Position numbers and translations under genes: made by a program. Shown here in pieces: positions 34,706 to 43,837 of a stretch of DNA of 64,000 bases (position 1 is the first letter of the stretch; each line of letters begins with the position of its first letter). A model generated the notes under the pieces. It saw nothing but the letters and a program-made list of their open reading frames with translations, was not told the DNA's origin and searched no databases. This stretch comes from Halomonas sp. 25-S5 (GTDB lineage Bacteria; Pseudomonadota; Gammaproteobacteria; Pseudomonadales; Halomonadaceae). The stretch spans positions 1 to 64,000 of the forward strand of contig NZ_JARANV010000015.1 of the NCBI RefSeq assembly GCF_029889845.1. The letters run 5' to 3'.

Positions 34706-35251
34706 ATGCCACTCCTTCAGCCTTTGCGCCGCCTGAGTGATGCGGTGAACCAGGCGGCGATCGTGATATGTGTGGCCTGCGTGCTGGTCATGCTGGGCAT
34801 CTCCTTCACGGCCTTCCTCTACAAGCTGGCCACCGGCAGCACGCTGAGCTGGACCTACTCCCTGGCCCGGCTCTTCCTGCCCTGGATCGGCTTTCTCTCC
34901 ATGACCATATCGTTGCGCTACGGCGAGCATGTGGCCATGACGCTGCTGGTGCGCAGCCTGCCACGCGTGCTGCTCAAGGTGGCGGCGGGGCTCTGCCTCG
35001 CCGTCATTGCGCTGTTCGCCTTGATGCTGGTCTGGTATGGCTGGGGCTACTTCCAGGGGGCCTCCCAGGTGTACATGGTCTCCGACCAGATCCAGATCTC
35101 CGCCAAGTTCACCGCCATCGTGATTCCGATCAGCGGGGTCATCATCCTGCTGCACCTGGTGCAGGGCTTCGACCTGCTGGAACACTTCATCGATGACGAC
35201 ACCGTGATCGATGAGCTCATCGAGACCGCCGACGGGGAGAACCGCCCATGA
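34706..35251 (+). CDS. TRAP transporter small permease (DctQ type)
   Basis: 181 residues with four membrane spans and the DctQ signature ARLFLPWIGFLSMTISLRYGEHVAM. It forms the membrane unit with the DctM protein; its stop overlaps the dctM start (35248-35251). The charged C-terminus (DDDTVIDELIETADGENRP) is cytoplasmic. Confidence 0.88.
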   Translation: MPLLQPLRRLSDAVNQAAIVICVACVLVMLGISFTAFLYKLATGSTLSWTYSLARLFLPWIGFLSMTISLRYGEHVAMTLLVRSLPRVLLKVAAGLCLAVIALFALMLVWYGWGYFQGASQVYMVSDQIQISAKFTAIVIPISGVIILLHLVQGFDLLEHFIDDDTVIDELIETADGENRP

Positions 35252-36525
35252 CGCCCGCGATCATTGCCTTCGTCGTGCTGCTGCTGATCGGCGCTCCGGT
35301 CGCCGTGGTGATGGCCATGTCGGGACTTGCCGGCGGCTTCGCCATGGGCGGCGAGCGCATGCTCGGCATCATCGCCGACCGGATGTTCGCCGGCGTCTCC
35401 GGCTTTCTGCTGATCGCCGTGCCCTATTTCATTTTCACCGCCGAACTGATGAACCAGGGCGGCCTGACTCAGAAGCTGATCGCCTTCAACAATGCCTTGT
35501 TCGGCCGGGTGCGCGGGGCTCTGTCTCACGTCAATATCTCGGTGTCGGTGTTCTTCGCCGGCCTGACCGGGGCGGCGATCACCGATACCGTGGCGATCGG
35601 CAAGATCATGATTCCGGAGATGAAGAAGCAGGGCTATGACGCCGAGTACGCGGCGGCGATCACCGCCTGCTCGTCAATCATCGGGCCGATCATCCCGCCC
35701 AGCGTGGTGATGGTGGTCTATGCGACCCTGCTGCGTGACATCTCGGTGATCGACCTCTTTGCCGGGGGGATCGTCCCCGGCCTGCTGATGGCCCTCGCGC
35801 TGCTCGCGGTGAGCTTCTTCCTGGCCTGGAAGCGGGGCTATCCCAAGCAGGCGCCTACTCCGCTCAAGGCGGCGGCGATCGCCTTCCTGGTGGCCCTGCC
35901 GGCGATGGTCGTGCCACTGATCATCCTCGGCGGCATCCTCTCGGGGATGACCACCATCACCGAGGCCTCGGGGTTCGCCGCCGTCTATGCCATCGCCATC
36001 GGGGTCGTCTTCTACCGCACCCTCACCTGGCGCAAGATCTGGCACGCGCTGGTGGTGACGGTGCGCTTCTCGGGGGTGGTGTTCTTCCTGCTGGCGACCT
36101 CGGCGGTGCTCGGCTGGTTCGTCACCCGCTCCGGCATCGCCCGGGACGCGGCGGGCCTGATCACCACCTTCAGCGACTCGACCTTCCTGCAGCTGTTGCT
36201 GGTCTGTGCCTTGCTGATCCTGGTCGGCACGGTCATGGACGTGTTGCCGGCGCTGGTGGTGGTGGCCCCGGTGCTGGTGCCGGCGATGATTCAGCTGGGC
36301 GTGGATCCGCTGCACTTCGCCATCCTGATGATCGTGGTGCTCAACATCTCCAACGTCACGCCACCGGTGGGGATGACGCTGATGACGGCGGCGAGGATCG
36401 CCAACGTGCCCTTCGAACGGGCGATCATTGCCTCGCTGCCGTTCTACGTTGCCTTCATCGTGGTGATCCTGCTACTGGTCATCTTCCCATCGCTCTCCAC
36501 CTGGATCCCCTCGCTGCTGGGCTAA
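35248..36525 (+). CDS. TRAP transporter large permease (DctM type)
   Basis: 425 residues, the standard length, with 12 or so hydrophobic segments. Family landmarks: GGLTQKLIAFNNALFGRVRG, GAAITDTVAIGKIMIPEMKK, ACSSIIGPIIPPSVVMVVYA and the C-terminal HFAILMIVVLNISNVTPPVG. It is the sodium-coupled transport channel. Translationally coupled to DctQ and followed 11 bases later by an amidohydrolase gene. Confidence 0.92.
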   Translation: MTPAIIAFVVLLLIGAPVAVVMAMSGLAGGFAMGGERMLGIIADRMFAGVSGFLLIAVPYFIFTAELMNQGGLTQKLIAFNNALFGRVRGALSHVNISVSVFFAGLTGAAITDTVAIGKIMIPEMKKQGYDAEYAAAITACSSIIGPIIPPSVVMVVYATLLRDISVIDLFAGGIVPGLLMALALLAVSFFLAWKRGYPKQAPTPLKAAAIAFLVALPAMVVPLIILGGILSGMTTITEASGFAAVYAIAIGVVFYRTLTWRKIWHALVVTVRFSGVVFFLLATSAVLGWFVTRSGIARDAAGLITTFSDSTFLQLLLVCALLILVGTVMDVLPALVVVAPVLVPAMIQLGVDPLHFAILMIVVLNISNVTPPVGMTLMTAARIANVPFERAIIASLPFYVAFIVVILLLVIFPSLSTWIPSLLG

Positions 36526-36536
36526 GGAACCCCCTC

Positions 36537-37571
36537 ATGAAGCTCTTCTACCATCCCGACCAGGAACGCCACGCGCCGCCGACCTTCCTGCTGCGTGGCC
36601 GGCCGGTGGACTCGCCGGAAGGGCCGTTGCGGGCCGAGCTGCTGACCCGTGGGCTGGCGTCCATGGGCCTCTCCATGACCCTACCCACCGCGGTCGACAG
36701 TGCGCGGCTGAGAGAGCGCCTGGCCAGGATCCACGCCCCGCGCTATCTCGACTTCCTCGAAACCATCCATGCCCGCTGGCGGGCGCTGCCGGATGCTGCG
36801 GCGATCGTGGCGCCCAATGTCCACCCCTGCGGGGGCGGGCACCACTATCCCCGGCACCCTGTGGGGCTGGTGGGCTGGCACATGCATGACATGGCCTGCC
36901 CGATGACCGTCGACAGCTTCATCGGCATCTTGGCCAGCGCCGCTAGCGCCGAGGCTGCCGCCGATGCCGTGCTGACCGGCGACCCCTCGGCCTATGCGCT
37001 GTGCCGGCCACCGGGTCACCATGCCGGCCCTGAGCGAGCCGGGGGCTTCTGTTTTCTCAACAACTCGGCACTGGCCGCCACGGTGCTGCGTGAACGCCAT
37101 GCGCGGGTGGCGATCCTCGATGTGGACCTCCACCACGGCAATGGCACCCAGGACATCTTCTATCAACGCGGTGATGTCTGGACCGGCTCGCTGCATGCCG
37201 ACCCCGCCGACTTCTATCCCTTCTTCTGGGGCGGTGCCGATGAGCACGGCGAAGGAGACGGGCAGGGGGCCAACGTCAACCTGCCGCTGCCCCTGGGCAG
37301 CGATGGTGCGACCTTCCTGGCCACCCTGGAGCACTTGATCGAGCGCTTGGTCGCCTTTCGTCCCCAGGCCCTGGTGGTGGCGCTGGGGCTGGATGCCCAC
37401 AAGGACGACCCGCTGGCCGGGCTGGCGCTGGAGACCGACGACTTCACCGCCATGGGGCGGCGCCTCGCCGCCCTGGAACTACCCACCGTGCTGGTGCAGG
37501 AGGGGGGGTACCCCACCGAGCACCTGGGCGACAACCTCGCCGCCTTCCTGGGCGGCTATACCGCAGCCTGA
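36537..37571 (+). CDS. Histone-deacetylase-family amidohydrolase (acetylpolyamine amidohydrolase-like), first copy
   Basis: 344 residues. Bacterial members of this zinc family remove acyl groups from amines such as acetylpolyamines. The active-site set is intact: RPPGHHAGPERAGGFCFLNN (from 157), DVDLHHGNG with zinc ligands Asp197 and His199, and GLDAHKDDPL with Asp286; EGGYPTEHL holds the catalytic tyrosine. It follows the TRAP permease by 11 bases and is one of two family members in the operon; the second, at 38894, is clearly different in sequence. A carboxylate-importing TRAP system suggests an N-acylated amino acid or diamine derivative as substrate. Confidence 0.85.
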   Translation: MKLFYHPDQERHAPPTFLLRGRPVDSPEGPLRAELLTRGLASMGLSMTLPTAVDSARLRERLARIHAPRYLDFLETIHARWRALPDAAAIVAPNVHPCGGGHHYPRHPVGLVGWHMHDMACPMTVDSFIGILASAASAEAAADAVLTGDPSAYALCRPPGHHAGPERAGGFCFLNNSALAATVLRERHARVAILDVDLHHGNGTQDIFYQRGDVWTGSLHADPADFYPFFWGGADEHGEGDGQGANVNLPLPLGSDGATFLATLEHLIERLVAFRPQALVVALGLDAHKDDPLAGLALETDDFTAMGRRLAALELPTVLVQEGGYPTEHLGDNLAAFLGGYTAA

Positions 37572-37597
37572 CTGCCATCCCGACGAGAGACCACACC

Positions 37598-37954
37598 ATG
37601 ACCGTCACCTATCACGACAGCAACGCCCGCATGAGCCAGATCACCGTGCACAACGGCACCGTCTACCTGGCCGGCCAGGTGCCGTCCGACCCTTCTGCGG
37701 ACATGCGCGGCCAGACCGAGCAGGTGTTGGCCCGCATCGATGACCTGCTGGCCAAGGCCGGCACCACCAAGGAGCATCTGGTCGCCGCCCAGATCTGGGT
37801 CACCAGCATGGCCGAGTTCGACCAGATGAATGCCGCCTGGGATGGCTGGGTGGCCCCGGGGCGCCCGCCGGTACGCGCCGCGGTCGAGGCCAAGCTCGCC
37901 AAGCCCGAGTGGAAGGTGGAGATCATGGTCACCGCGGCGCTGCCGGAGGCCTGA
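37598..37954 (+). CDS. RidA-family protein (enamine/imine deaminase)
   Basis: 118 residues, normal size for the YjgF/YER057c/UK114 family, which hydrolyses reactive enamines and imines released by PLP or flavin enzymes. Conserved parts are QITVHNGTVYLAGQVP, AAQIWVTSMAEFDQMNAAWD and PPVRAAVEAKLAKPEWKVEI; the arginine in PPVRA fits the active-site position. Located between an amidohydrolase and a cyclodeaminase-like gene, it would clear an imine intermediate of the pathway. One base separates it from the next gene. Confidence 0.87.
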   Translation: MTVTYHDSNARMSQITVHNGTVYLAGQVPSDPSADMRGQTEQVLARIDDLLAKAGTTKEHLVAAQIWVTSMAEFDQMNAAWDGWVAPGRPPVRAAVEAKLAKPEWKVEIMVTAALPEA

Positions 37955-37955
37955 G

Positions 37956-38897
37956 ATGCGCATCATCACTGCCGAGCAGGTGTCGGCCTCGCTGGCCTGG
38001 CCGGCGCTGGTCGAGCGGCTGGCCACCACCTTCCGCGAGGGGGTGGAGTCGCCGCCGCGACATCACCACGCCATGCATCGCCCCGATGGCGAGGCCACCA
38101 TGCTGCTGATGCCGGCCTGGGAGCGGGCCGGCTACATCGGCGTGAAGATGGTCAACGTCTTCCCGCAGAACGCCGACCATGGGCTCCCGGCCATTGCCGG
38201 CGTCTATCTGCTCAGCGAGGGTGCCCATGGGCGTCCCCTGGCCTGCATCGACGGCAGCGAACTGACCCGGCGGCGCACCGCGGCGGCCTCGGCCCTGGCG
38301 GCCCGGGAACTGGCCCGGGACGATGCCGCGACCCTGCTGGTGGTGGGCACCGGCAAGCTGGCGCCCATGGTGATCGAGGCGCATGCCGCGGTACGGCCCA
38401 TCACCCGGGTGCGGGTCTGGGGGCGCAACCCCGCCAAGGCCGAGCGGCTGGCCGCCGACTATGCCGACCGCTTCGACAGCGCCGCGGTCACTGACCTCGA
38501 GGCGGCGACCCGCGAGGCGGATATCATCAGCTGCGTGACGCTTTCCAGTGAGCCGCTGATTCGCGGTGACTGGCTCGCGCCCGGCACCCACCTCGACCTG
38601 ATCGGTGCCTTCCGGCCGACCATGCGCGAGACCGACGCCGAGTGTCTGGCCCGCAGCGAGGTGTTCGTCGACACCTATGCCGGGGCGCGGGGCGAGGCGG
38701 GCGACATCCTGCAGGCCGTCGACGAGGGGCGCTTTGCCTTCGACGCCATCCGTGGCGAGCTCGCCGAGCTGCTGCGCGGCGAGCGGACGGGACGCTCCTC
38801 GGCCGATGCCATCACGCTGTTCAAGTCGGTGGGCGCTTCGCTGGAGGACCTGGCCGCGGCCATCGAGGTCTGGGAGCGCCAGGAGGTCCGCGAATGA
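37956..38897 (+). CDS. Ornithine cyclodeaminase / mu-crystallin family protein
   Basis: 313 residues from the ATG at 37956 (MRIITAEQVSASLAWPAL). The family contains ornithine cyclodeaminases, lysine cyclodeaminases and NAD(P)H-dependent imine reductases such as alanine dehydrogenase. Visible are PPRHHHAMHRPDGEATMLLMPAW, GVKMVNVFPQN (substrate lysine region), the Rossmann stretch LLVVGTGKLAPMVIEAHAAV and LIGAFRPTMRETD. A stop-start overlap (38894-38897) couples it to the second amidohydrolase. It could cyclise a diamino acid or reduce a cyclic imine. Confidence 0.85.
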   Translation: MRIITAEQVSASLAWPALVERLATTFREGVESPPRHHHAMHRPDGEATMLLMPAWERAGYIGVKMVNVFPQNADHGLPAIAGVYLLSEGAHGRPLACIDGSELTRRRTAAASALAARELARDDAATLLVVGTGKLAPMVIEAHAAVRPITRVRVWGRNPAKAERLAADYADRFDSAAVTDLEAATREADIISCVTLSSEPLIRGDWLAPGTHLDLIGAFRPTMRETDAECLARSEVFVDTYAGARGEAGDILQAVDEGRFAFDAIRGELAELLRGERTGRSSADAITLFKSVGASLEDLAAAIEVWERQEVRE

Positions 38898-40024
38898 CGG
38901 TGGCTCGCACCGGAGCGCCGGCCGCAGGCTTCTTCTGGCATGAGCGCTGCTTCTGGCACGACCCGGGCGCCATCGGGGTCTTCTCGGCCCCCGGCGAGTT
39001 CCTGCAGCCGCAGCCGGCCTCGGAGAGCGCCGAGAGCAAGCGGCGGCTGAAGAACCTGCTGGAGGTCTCCGGCCTGATCGACGAGCTGGCGGTGCGCAAG
39101 CCGCCGCCTGCCCACCGCGAGGATCTCGAACGCTTCCATTCTGCCCGCTACCTGGCGGCGCTGGCGGCCGGCGATCGGGGCCGCGGTGGCGACGGGGGCG
39201 ACTGTGCCCCCTTCACGCCCGGCAGCCTGGCCGCCGCTCGCCAGTCGGCGGGCCTGGCCATCGCCGCGGTGCAGGCCGTGGCCAGCGGGGAGCTGGCGCG
39301 CGCCTATGCGTTGTGTCGTCCCCCCGGGCACCACGCAGAGGCCGACCGCGGGCGGGGCTTCTGTCTGCTCGGCAACATCCCGGTTGCCGTGATGCGGGCG
39401 CGTGCCCTGGGCCAGGTGAGACGCGTGGCGATCCTCGACTGGGACGTGCACCACGGCAACGGCCAGCAGGCGGCGTTCTACGCAGACCCCGACGTGTTCA
39501 CGGTCTCGATCCACCAAGCGGGCAACTACCCGCTGGACACCGGCACGTTCGCGGAGCAGGGGGAGGGGGTCGGCGAAGGCGCCTGCCTCAACCTGCCGCT
39601 GCCGCCCGGCTGCGGCCTCGGGGCCTACGATCACGCCATGACCGAGCTGGTGCTGCCGGCGATCGAGGCCTTCGCGCCCGAGCTGATCGTGGTCGCCTGC
39701 GGCTATGACGCCTGCGCCAAGGATCCGCTGGGCAAGATGCTGCTCAACAGTACGGCCTTCGCGCGCATGACCCGCCAGGTCCGCGCGCTGGCCGAACGTA
39801 GCGGCCAGGGGCGGCTGGTGATGGTCCACGAGGGCGGTTATTCGGAAGGCTATGTTCCGCTGTGCGGCCACGCGGTCGTCCAGGCCCTTGCCGACAGCGA
39901 CATCACGGTGCCCGACCCCCAGGACGAGGAGATCGCCGCCTGGCCCTATCAGGCCCTGCAGCCCCACCAACGCGAGCTGATCGACGGCTGGCGCGCGGCC
40001 TGGGCCGCGGCCGGCCGGCTCTGA
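38894..40024 (+). CDS. Histone-deacetylase-family amidohydrolase, second copy
   Basis: 376 residues. The zinc deacetylase set is complete: RPPGHHAEADRGRGFCLLGN (from 142), DWDVHHGNG with Asp184 and His186, YDACAKDPLG with Asp272, and HEGGYSEGY with the catalytic tyrosine. It differs from the copy at 36537 by its N-terminal extension (FFWHERCFWHDPGAIGVF) and the longer C-terminus ending in QPHQRELIDGWRAAW, features of the class II-like bacterial branch. Two distinct amidohydrolases in one operon suggest two different acyl-amine bonds or sequential deacylations. Confidence 0.85.
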   Translation: MTVARTGAPAAGFFWHERCFWHDPGAIGVFSAPGEFLQPQPASESAESKRRLKNLLEVSGLIDELAVRKPPPAHREDLERFHSARYLAALAAGDRGRGGDGGDCAPFTPGSLAAARQSAGLAIAAVQAVASGELARAYALCRPPGHHAEADRGRGFCLLGNIPVAVMRARALGQVRRVAILDWDVHHGNGQQAAFYADPDVFTVSIHQAGNYPLDTGTFAEQGEGVGEGACLNLPLPPGCGLGAYDHAMTELVLPAIEAFAPELIVVACGYDACAKDPLGKMLLNSTAFARMTRQVRALAERSGQGRLVMVHEGGYSEGYVPLCGHAVVQALADSDITVPDPQDEEIAAWPYQALQPHQRELIDGWRAAWAAAGRL

Positions 40025-40069
40025 GCCCGTTTTCGATGACCGATTTCTTCACAACAGGAACCCAGGCCC

Positions 40070-41038
40070 ATGACACCGCTCTATGATCGCGACGGCTGGC
40101 TCTGGCATGACGGCGAGTGGCTGCCGTGGCGCGACGCCCGCACGCATATGCTGACCCATACCCTGCACTACGGCATGGGCTGCTTCGAGGGCGTGCGGGC
40201 CTACGCTGGCCCGCGTGGCACGCACCTGTTCCGGGTGGAGGAGCACACCCGCCGGCTACTGGATAGCGCCCACGCCCTGGATATACCGTTATCTTTCGAT
40301 GACGAGGCGCTGATCCAGGCCCAACGTCAGTGCCTGGAGCGCAACGGCCTGGCCAACGCCTATCTCAAGCCAACGGTCTACCTCGGTGCCGAGGGCCTGG
40401 GGCTGCGCGCCAGGGGGCTGACCGTGCACGTGATGATCGCCGCCTGGGACCTGGGCGACTACATCTCGCCGGAAGCGGCATCGATCGGCCTGCGGGCGCT
40501 GACCTCCTCCTGGGCGCGCCACCATGTCAATATCAGCCTCTGTCGGTCCAAGACCAACGGCCACTATGTCAACTCGATGCTGGCGCTCAACACCGCCGTG
40601 AAGGCGGGTTTCGATGAGACGATCATGCTCGATCCGGAAGGCTATGTCGCCGAGGCTTCGGCAGCCAATGTCTTCCTGCTGCGCGACGGCGTGCTGCATA
40701 CCCCGGAGGTGACCTCCTGCCTGCAGGGCATTACCCGCGACAGCGTGATTCGTCTGGCACGTGAGGTGTTGGGTATCGAGGTGCGCGAGCGGCGCATCAC
40801 CCGCGACGAGCTCTACATCGCCGACGAGGCCTTCGTCACCGGCACCGCGGCCGAGTTGTTGCCGTTGCGCGAGCTCGATGGTCGGCATATCGGCGCCCGG
40901 GCCGGGGCCCCGCCGCCGGATCGGCCGATCACCGAGGCGTCGCTGACCGCCCGGCTGCAGCGGCTCTACCACCGGGTCACCCGGGGCGAGCTCGGTGATG
41001 ACCTGCAGGGCTTCGCTGGCTGGCTGACCGGCGTCTGA
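40070..41038 (+). CDS. Branched-chain amino-acid aminotransferase family (class IV)
   Basis: 322 residues. Class IV PLP enzyme with LHYGMGCFEGVRAYAG at the N-terminus, YLKPTVYLGAEGLGLRARG, SKTNGHYVNSMLALNTAVKAG (the PLP lysine is the K of KTNGHY), and EASAANVFLLRDGVLHTPE. These enzymes exchange amino groups between branched-chain amino acids and 2-oxoglutarate. It is slightly longer than typical IlvE (about 308). It is placed 45 bases after the amidohydrolase operon and may be its last gene. Whether it is the housekeeping ilvE or a pathway-specific copy is undecided. Confidence 0.85.
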   Translation: MTPLYDRDGWLWHDGEWLPWRDARTHMLTHTLHYGMGCFEGVRAYAGPRGTHLFRVEEHTRRLLDSAHALDIPLSFDDEALIQAQRQCLERNGLANAYLKPTVYLGAEGLGLRARGLTVHVMIAAWDLGDYISPEAASIGLRALTSSWARHHVNISLCRSKTNGHYVNSMLALNTAVKAGFDETIMLDPEGYVAEASAANVFLLRDGVLHTPEVTSCLQGITRDSVIRLAREVLGIEVRERRITRDELYIADEAFVTGTAAELLPLRELDGRHIGARAGAPPPDRPITEASLTARLQRLYHRVTRGELGDDLQGFAGWLTGV

Positions 41039-41114
41039 GGCGCCGGCCGCCCAGGTTGGCATCCGGCCCTGTCGGTCGTGGTAGCCTCGCGCTATCCCGC
41101 TCGCAAGGACGACG

Positions 41115-42140
41115 ATGATCATGGCCCTGCTGGATGACATCCTGTGCCTGGCGCTGCTGCTCGCGACCCTCTGGGGGGCGCTGGCCCTGGGCCATCGCCT
41201 GGCGCTCCCACGGCACGCGCGGTGGCTGGTGGTGGGGCTCTGGCTGCTGGCGGGGGGTGTCTGGCTATGGCTGGCCTGGCAGGGCCCACGGCTGGGGCCG
41301 CTTGCCGCCATGGCGGTGCAGATGACGGCGCTGCTGGCCTGGTGGCGGCGCCTGACCCCGGCGAAGGACCTGGTGTGGGCCGAGGATGTCGCCTACCTGG
41401 CGACGGGGGACGTCGAGGGGCAGCGGCTGACCCTGCACCGGGTACGCCATTTCGACTGGCAGACCCCGGACGATGCCCGCGGGGGCTGGGAGCAGCGCGT
41501 CTACGACCTGCGTCGGCTGGACTCGGTGGACCTGTTCGTCTCGAGTTGGGGCCGGCCGGGTATCGCCCATGTGCTGGTCTCCTTCGGCTTTTCCGCCGAG
41601 GGGGCGGCCGAGGAGGACTTCGTGGCCTTCTCGGTGGAGGTGCGGCGCGAGCGCCACGAGCGCTTCTCGGAGATCGGCGGCTTCTTCAAGCAGTACGAAC
41701 TGGCGATCATCGCGGCCGACGAGCGCGACGCGGTACGCCTGCGCAGCAACGTGCGGGGCGAGCGGGTCACCCTCTACCATGTCACCCTCTCGCCCGACGC
41801 CCGTCGCGACCTGCTGCTGGCCCTGGTGGCGGCGGCCAACGATCTGGAGCGTGAGCCGCGCTTCTACCACACCATCACCGCCAACTGCACCACCCTGATG
41901 TTCGCCATGATGCGCCGGATCATCGAGGGACTGCCGCTGGACCATCGCCTGCTGCTCAGCGGCCTGCTGCCGGGCTACATCCATGACCATGGCGGCCTGG
42001 TGGACGGCTATACCCTGCACGAGCTGCGCCGTCTGGGGGATATCACCGAGCGCGCCAGGCAGGCCCATGACGCCCCCGATTTCTCCCACCGGATACGCCA
42101 GGGGGTTCCCGGCTGGACGTCGCCTGACCGCCGCCCATGA
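41115..42140 (+). CDS. DUF4105-domain membrane protein
   Basis: 341 residues from the ATG at 41115 (AAGGA five bases upstream). Residues about 5-80 contain three hydrophobic spans; the remainder is the DUF4105 (Lnb N-terminal-like periplasmic) domain with GIAHVLVSFGF, SEIGGFFKQYELAII and YHTITANCTTLMFAM, including the conserved His/Asn-Cys-Thr that suggests a cysteine-protease-like active site. The exact role is unknown; members sit in the envelope. It stands alone, with a hairpin just after the stop. Confidence 0.8.
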   Translation: MIMALLDDILCLALLLATLWGALALGHRLALPRHARWLVVGLWLLAGGVWLWLAWQGPRLGPLAAMAVQMTALLAWWRRLTPAKDLVWAEDVAYLATGDVEGQRLTLHRVRHFDWQTPDDARGGWEQRVYDLRRLDSVDLFVSSWGRPGIAHVLVSFGFSAEGAAEEDFVAFSVEVRRERHERFSEIGGFFKQYELAIIAADERDAVRLRSNVRGERVTLYHVTLSPDARRDLLLALVAAANDLEREPRFYHTITANCTTLMFAMMRRIIEGLPLDHRLLLSGLLPGYIHDHGGLVDGYTLHELRRLGDITERARQAHDAPDFSHRIRQGVPGWTSPDRRP

Positions 42141-42144
42141 AAAA

Positions 42145-42168
42145 CGCCACGACGCGGACGTCGTGGCG
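42145..42168. terminator. Hairpin after the DUF4105 gene
   Basis: CGCCACGACG and CGTCGTGGCG form a perfect 10-bp stem with loop CGGA, beginning five bases after the stop codon. AAAA precedes the stem, so it has a T-run on the minus strand; on the plus strand it is a plain GC-rich stop signal. The remaining gap to 42427 shows no gene; TAGAAT at 42375-42380 may be a -10 element for the next gene. Confidence 0.6.
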
Positions 42169-42427
42169 GCATGTCTCTCCTCCCTGGACATCGTCCCGAT
42201 GCCTTTCTCCCTGGGGGGCCTCCAAGCCCCCACGCGTCCCTGGCGACGTGCCCGGCAGTGTCCCTTGCCTGTCTCCCACGTTATCGCTGATCCCCGTGAC
42301 AGCGGTGTGATGGCCGGGTGACGGTTGCATGACATCCCGGACGCGGCGCGCCGGCAGGCCAGGCCGCCTTCTGGTAGAATCCTGCGCCGTTTCGTCTCAA
42401 TCCAACTCTTTTTTCGGGAAAGCTGTC

Positions 42428-43777
42428 ATGAATGCAGTAATCATTGCGGTGCTGGTGATGGTGGGCCTGTCGCTGGCACGGGTCTCGGTGGTCTTTGCGC
42501 TGGTGGTCGGTGCGCTGGTCGGGGGGCTGGTCGGCGGGCTCTCCATCGAGGCGACCCTGGCGGCCTTCAACGACGGCGTGGGCGGGGGCGCCAAGGTCGC
42601 GCTGGCCTACGCCACCCTCGGGGCCTTCGCGGTGGCGATCTCGCGCTCCGGGCTGCCGGACCTGCTGGCGCACCGGCTGATCCGACTGCTCGGCCAGGAG
42701 GCCTCGGCGAGTCGCCAGGCCACCGTGAAGTATCTGCTGCTCGGCACGGTGCTGCTGGTCTCGATCTCCTCCCAGAACCTGATTCCGGTGCACATCGCCT
42801 TCATCCCGATCCTCATCCCGCCGCTGCTCAAGGTGATGAACCAACTGCGCCTGGATCGCCGGGCCGTGGCCTGTGCCCTGACCTTCGGCCTGACCGCCCC
42901 CTACATGCTGCTGCCGGTGGGCTTCGGGGCGATCTTCCTCAATGACATCCTGCTGGCCAACATCAACCAGGCCGGCGAATCCCTGGGGCTGGAGATCAGC
43001 CGCGGCATGGTGCCCCTGGCCATGGGCGTGCCGGTGGCCGGCATGGCGCTGGGCCTGCTGGTGGCGGTGTTCATCAGCTACCGTCGGCCACGGGATTACC
43101 AGGCGCTGGACGTGGCCACCAGCAACGTGCCGCACCACCACCCGGAAACCCACGAGCCGCACGCCCTGGGGCTGGTGATGTCGCTGGTGGCGATCGCCGC
43201 CGCGCTGGGCATCCAGCTGTATACCGGCTCGATGATCCTCGGCGGCCTGGTGGGCTTCGCGCTGCTGTCGGTGGGTGGCATCTTCAAATGGCGCGAAGCC
43301 GACGACCTCTTCACCAGCGGTATGCGCATGATGGCGCTGATCGGCTTCATCATGATCTCGGCCTCGGGCTTCGCCGCGGTGATGACCGCCACCGGGCAGA
43401 TCGAGACTCTGGTGGCCGCAAGCGTCGAGGTGATTGGCGACAACCGCGGCCTGGCGGCACTGCTGATGCTGCTGGTGGGGCTGTTCATCACTCTGGGCAT
43501 CGGCTCGTCGTTCTCCACCATCCCCATCATCGCGGCGATCTTCGTGCCCCTGGCGGTGCAGTTCGGCTTCTCGCCGCTGGCCACGGTGGCGCTGGTGGGG
43601 ACTGCCGCGGCGCTGGGTGACGCCGGCTCGCCCGCCTCGGACTCCACCCTGGGGCCGACCTCGGGCCTCAACGTCGACCGCCAGCACGACCACATCTGGG
43701 ACAGCGTGGTGCCGACCTTCCTGCACTACAACATCCCGCTGATCGCCTTCGGCTGGCTGGCGGCGATGACCCTCTGA
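42428..43777 (+). CDS. Na+/H+ antiporter-family transporter (YuiF/NhaC-like)
   Basis: 449 residues from the ATG at 42428 ([19 protein letters not shown]), with about 11 membrane spans. [36 protein letters not shown] and the strongly conserved [19 protein letters not shown] plus [20 protein letters not shown] identify the Na+/H+ antiporter family containing YuiF. Proteins of this group exchange sodium for protons, and some carry amino acids such as histidine. In a halophile either role is plausible. A strong terminator follows. Confidence 0.82.
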   Translation: MNAVIIAVLVMVGLSLARVSVVFALVVGALVGGLVGGLSIEATLAAFNDGVGGGAKVALAYATLGAFAVAISRSGLPDLLAHRLIRLLGQEASASRQATVKYLLLGTVLLVSISSQNLIPVHIAFIPILIPPLLKVMNQLRLDRRAVACALTFGLTAPYMLLPVGFGAIFLNDILLANINQAGESLGLEISRGMVPLAMGVPVAGMALGLLVAVFISYRRPRDYQALDVATSNVPHHHPETHEPHALGLVMSLVAIAAALGIQLYTGSMILGGLVGFALLSVGGIFKWREADDLFTSGMRMMALIGFIMISASGFAAVMTATGQIETLVAASVEVIGDNRGLAALLMLLVGLFITLGIGSSFSTIPIIAAIFVPLAVQFGFSPLATVALVGTAAALGDAGSPASDSTLGPTSGLNVDRQHDHIWDSVVPTFLHYNIPLIAFGWLAAMTL

Positions 43778-43793
43778 TCGCGCTCCCTGCGAG

Positions 43794-43830
43794 AACGACG
43801 ACGGCGGCCCGGAGGCCGCCGTCGTCGTTT
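43794..43830. terminator. Rho-independent terminator between convergent genes
   Basis: A 16-bp perfect stem (43794-43809 with 43814-43829) and CGGA loop followed by TTT on the plus strand and preceded by AA on the other. It serves the antiporter gene and, from the opposite side, trmJ. Confidence 0.85.
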
Positions 43831-43837
43831 CTGCCCG

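Noticed and set aside
36537..40024. Histone-deacetylase genes as evidence of transfer from a eukaryote
   Set aside because: This amidohydrolase family is widespread in bacteria, and codon use matches the neighbours.
42281..43726. 481-codon minus-strand open frame opposite the antiporter
   Set aside because: It is a His/Gln/Arg-rich shadow of a membrane protein gene.
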